DNA from: Wurfbainia villosa
Taxonomy: Eukaryota; Streptophyta; Magnoliopsida; Zingiberales; Zingiberaceae
Direction of reading: 5' to 3'
DNA length: 64,000 nucleotides
Assembly (NCBI GenBank): GCA_025175895.1
Contig: CM046005.1
Span: 54,356,325 to 54,420,324 of the forward strand
The translations under genes were made by a program, and so were the position numbers. The notes beneath the pieces are model-generated. The model did no database searches and was not told where the DNA came from. It worked only from the letters and a program-made list of their open reading frames with translations. Below are positions 59,998 through 64,000 of the stretch, in pieces (positions within the stretch are counted from its first letter, which is position 1; every line of letters starts with the position of its first letter).

Positions 59998-61860
59998 TGT
60001 TGTGATGTATAATGAAAAGTCTATCTTTTGTATGAACATCTTTATTTTTGAAATAAGAATCATATGATTATTGTTTGCATATTTATGGTTATGCATATTG
60101 TCTGATACATTACATTGTAGATAACATGGTGTGTAGTGTCACACAGGAGATCATATTATCGGTTCATTGTAAAGTATAGGTAAAGGCTCACAACCGAGAT
60201 GGTTATGGACAAACCATTGGAATGGTTATAGTGTGATTTGGTATTGGTTTGTCTTGACCACAGAATCACACTAGTACACTTTGTGTGTATTGAGCAGGAC
60301 CGACTTAGAGGTGATTCAATTTATTGCTGACTACATAATCGAATCAGACCTCAGATATTATATTGTACATGCTCTTATTCCCGATATAATAACGGACACA
60401 TATACTTAGTATTCATTTCTTTGATTTATCAATGGGAGAGATTTATAGAGTAAATCGATAGACTCGGTAAGTTGGGAAATAGTATTATTTATATTGTGTG
60501 TCGTTGATTATAGGAGGAAACTGTGTCCTATATATTAGGATGATGATGTCCCCTTGAGGAGCTCATAAGGTTCATCATGTAAACCCTGCAGGTGGACTTG
60601 GTCCGACATGATGATAAGGTTGAGTGATACTACTCATGGAGTTAGATGTTGATTAATTAGTTGTCAGTAAATTAATTAATCAACGGACATTCGATATCTT
60701 AAACACGGGGAGAAAAATATACAAATAATATATGAAGCCCATATTAATTTATGGGGGTTGGTGAGGTAGATCAATGATAATCCTCTAGTGGAATGGATTA
60801 TCATTAATGGATCAGACTTTATGTGGGCTTGATCCATTGGGTGGCCAAGATCCAACTTCTCCTCATGGTCTCTATTGTAGCCTATTAAAACCTCATGGAG
60901 CCTAGATCCAATGATGGAAAACAAAACTCTAGATCCAACGGTAGAGATTAAATCTCTAGATCCGATTGTTGAGATTAAATCTCTAGATCCGACGGTTGAG
61001 ATTAAATCCCTAGAACCGATGGTGGAGATTAAAACAAGGCTTAAACCTAACTCTATAAAAGGAGGGATTAGGGTGGGCGGCAAGAGAAATTGGAGGCAAG
61101 GAGGGGTTAGGGTTTTGGGCGGCAAGGAGCTTGGAGGTTGGGCGGCCACAAATTAGGAAATTTCTTTCCTTCTTCTTCCTAAGGTGGTCGGCACCCATCC
61201 TCTCCTCTCCTCTCTTTGGCCGGCATCAAAAGCTCTTCCTTCTCTTCTCCTTGGCCTGTGGAAACAAGGGTTAGGGTGATTCCTTAGCGCTCTTTGTCGG
61301 CGCCCACCTTCCTCTCTCTTTAGGCCGGCGGCAAGCTTCAAGTTGGGAGCTTGTTGGTTGGTCCTAGATAGTGGAGAGTTTTGTTTCTTATTCTTCCTTT
61401 TGTTTGTAGCGAGCAAAGAAAGGTAGATCGGTAATCTAGGAGGCTTCGACTTTTGGAAGATCGTCGCCCACATGACGTCCAAAAGGAGGAAGGACATACA
61501 ATAGAAGATCGAGAGGTATAACGCTTGTTTATATTCTTTTGTATTATGTCTATAATTGTTTTCCAATTATATGCATGTTGTATGTTTTTGTTTTGTGGCT
61601 AAATTAACTTGGACCCCGAATACAAACGCAAAAACCAGCGATCCGTACATCGTCTATTCCGCGGCTAATCTAGAATAGAAGTTGGTTGCTTAAACAACAA
61701 GTTTGTTCAAGTGACCACTCTAATCGAATACCACGACGATGAAATGGTAGCTTGGGTAATCCCTCTTGTTAAGGATAAATTATTTTTATCCGAGGACGTA
61801 GAAGGGATCGTCATGAACAAGCAACCGAGTTGAAGTGGGAAGCGAAGTTTCCTACCTTCA
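59998..61860 (+). mobile_element. 3' LTR of C
   Basis: 1863 bp, TGTTGTGATG...CCTACCTTCA, followed by ATTCC. U3 repeats at 60929-61036, TATA box at 61053-61060. Confidence 0.94.
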
Positions 61861-62085
61861 ATTCCTATATATATTTATAAAGGCATTTCTTTATGGTTAT
61901 TATACTTACTTGTATTGGTGCCAAATAACTAATTATAATAACGTCCTTGAGTAGAAGGTTCTTATCTATATCAGTCAATTGGTTGAATCGATAATGAGAT
62001 GATATAGAGAATACTACTCTTAATCATTCCTAGTCACGTATTAATATTCAGGGACAATGTTAATGCGAAGAGACTAGCATGTAGG
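61861..62085. mobile_element. LTR F, right piece
   Basis: Continuation of 53067-53128 past C (duplication ATTCC, then CTATATATATTTATAAAGG). It is cut at 62086 by G3. Orientation and family are unknown; no CDS. Confidence 0.55.
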
Positions 62086-64000
62086 TGTCACGCCCGTGCT
62101 TTCCAGGGGTTGGAGGGAGGCATGACGCGATCGTATATACATGCATTACAGCGGAAGACTACATATACTTCTTACAGCGAAAGACTTTAAACTTCTTTTT
62201 TTTTCTTTCTTTTAAACATAAGCATGCATCATCATTTCATAAGTACTTAGTTCAAGTTCATGACATTCAACTTAAAAGAAAACATGCATAAGTATGGGAA
62301 ACATAAACAGATCTCCTCCACCATGCCACTACCACACACACTTTGCCCCTTCTGCTGCTCCCTTTAGTTTAGACATTCTTTACCCTTATCTACAGTACAA
62401 GGGAACATAAAACTATAAGCACATAGGCTTATTAAGATCCTGTCCTACTCACAAAAACCATATGTCAAGCATTAAGCATAGAGTAGTGACATGATCATAT
62501 AAACTCATATAAGCATAACATTCATATAAATGTACACGAACATATAAGCAAGCATAGCATGCATATAAACATACCAGAACATAAGCATAACATTCATATA
62601 AACATTCAAGAACATAAGCAAGTATAACATGCATATAAACATACCAGAACATAAGCATAACATTCATATAAAAGAAATGACATGAGCATTCAGAAACATA
62701 TAAGCATAACAACCATAATAACATCATAATGATCTAGACATGAAATAAAGGTATATTCAAGATGCTCTTTGAAAATATATATCTTATAGGTACTTAAACA
62801 TAATCTCAACATATTGGGCCTAGCATTGTACCACATACATCATCATCATAGCGCGCATCCCTAATAGACCCAAGGTAGCTAATCCCGAACCCACTAGAGT
62901 ACTAGGCCCGTACTATGTCCGTCGGCCTAGGGGCAACATAACATAGAAGCTCATCCTAAGCCCGCACTTATGACCGTCAGCCTAGGGCATTTGGGAGCCC
63001 ATCCCGTACTGAGTCCGTACTACGACCGTCGACCCAGGGGCACATAGGAGCCCATCCCTTGGACCTTATTAGGGTCCGGTACAAGCCATGCAGAAAGTAA
63101 AATAGCATATCATGTTCCTTATCATAACATATCATATTTTTTTCATAAACATATCATGTTCCTTATCATGGCATATCATGTTTCTTCTTCATAGCATATC
63201 GTGTTCCTTCTTCATAACATATCATATTTCTTTTCATAACATAGCATGTTCCTTCTTTATAACATATCATGTTTCCTTCTTCATAACATAATCATACATT
63301 CAAACAATTTACATGGACATAAAGTAGTGACATCAACCAATCATGCTATCATAAAATCTAACTAATAACATATTTGCATCTTTTTCTACATGTAGCATGG
63401 CATGGAGGACTTAGTAGAGGGCATGTACATAGGCTGGCCGAAACCCTAAGGGAGGGTTCTTAGGAGTTTACATGCTAAACAACTTGTGTAAGGTCTACTT
63501 AACATCATACTAACATCACACACATATAGAGTATGGCATAAACATCATGAACAAGCATAACATGGTGTGATCTAAACTTCATGGGGTTCTCACAAAATTT
63601 TAAACCCTAAACAACTTGTACAAGATCTAACTAACCACATGTTAATTCCATCACATTTAGATCATGGCATGGAAGGCCCTTAGGAGTTTAAATGGGTCTT
63701 GGCTGAGAGCTTCAAGGAACCTTAAGATCAATTTCTTAAATCTAGCTTAGCTATCAACATGTTACCTTCATCTACATTCAAAACATAGCATGACAACTTA
63801 TAGATCATATCATGATAGACCATTAGGAGCCTAAATAGTTCTTGGCCGAAAGTTTCAAGGAGTTTAAAGATCAACCACTCAAATTTAGTTTAGCTAACAA
63901 CATGTTATCTTCATCTACATTCAAAACATAGCATGACAACTTATAGATCATAGCATGGTAGACCATTAGGAGCCTAAATGGGTCTTGGCCGAAAGTTTCA
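62086..64000 (-). mobile_element. G3: end of a third G-type unit
   Basis: Starts TGTCACGCCCG on the plus strand (minus-strand end CGGGCGTGACA, like the end of G1). It contains the inverse of G1's CCTAGGTCGATGG/CGGGCCTAG repeats at 62870-63080. No coding region; it runs off the window. Tandem structures: ACATACCAGAACATAAGC-type repeats (62565-62670), CATATCATGTTCC-type repeats (63100-63290) and a 143-bp unit (63670-64000, period seen at 63818 and 63961). Confidence 0.7.

Larger units (their letters stand above)
53129..61860 (+). mobile_element. C: complete-length Ty1-copia retrotransposon
   Basis: LTRs at 53129-54990 and 59998-61860, PBS at 54993-55004, polypurine-like AAGTGGAAGAT before the 3' LTR, and the 5-bp duplication ATTCC (53124-53128 and 61861-61865). 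Same family as A and B. All domains are present, but the reading frame has about ten stops and at least one frameshift. By eye the two LTRs differ at several percent of sites in the first 500 bp, so it is not recent. Confidence 0.95.

Overview
The window is intergenic plant DNA, an angiosperm and probably a monocot (the lineage is a guess from the repeat style), built almost entirely of transposable elements inserted into one another. No intact host gene, rRNA, tRNA or CRISPR array was seen. The only host-gene material recognised is a small captured piece of the exocyst gene SEC6 inside a DNA transposon.

Left part (1-15860). A Sirevirus-type LTR (1-957, + strand) abuts a decayed Ty1-copia element A (958-6480, - strand). 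A's 5' LTR is cut by a ~4.9 kb non-coding LTR-like unit, G1 (6481-11399). A short block rich in inverted repeats follows (11400-11955). Then comes copy B of the same copia family (11956-15860, + strand), which lacks its 5' half and has a YVGD instead of YVDD reverse-transcriptase motif.

Middle (15861-53066). The oldest layer is a minus-strand Sirevirus gag element (E), which shares one LTR (46025-47115) with a minus-strand pol remnant (H). This layer is interrupted by four complete insertions whose target-site duplications can be read: CACTA transposon J (16633-29726, AAC); a gag-only LTR retrotransposon (30211-35677, TTACA) that sits exactly in the zinc-knuckle cysteine codon of E; Ty1-copia element D (36347-45645, GTTCA); and a solo-LTR-like unit G2 (48599-52080, TTGTG). 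Inside J a second CACTA-like element, K (19096-23689), splits the TNPA-type gene and carries three exons of SEC6.

Right part (53067-64000). An unclassified LTR F starts at 53067. It is split by the complete copia element C (53129-61860, TSD ATTCC), the same family as A and B, and then by a further G-type unit, G3 (62086 to beyond the window).

All polyproteins except the gag of the 30211-35677 element carry stops or frameshifts. Many of the stops are CAG/CAA to TAG/TAA changes, as expected from deamination of methylated cytosine in silenced elements. The most interesting signals are the SEC6 capture, the gag-only element with readable ends, the 27-bp U3 repeats upstream of the TATA box in family A/B/C, and a CAGTCGACTG palindrome that recurs in otherwise unrelated elements.
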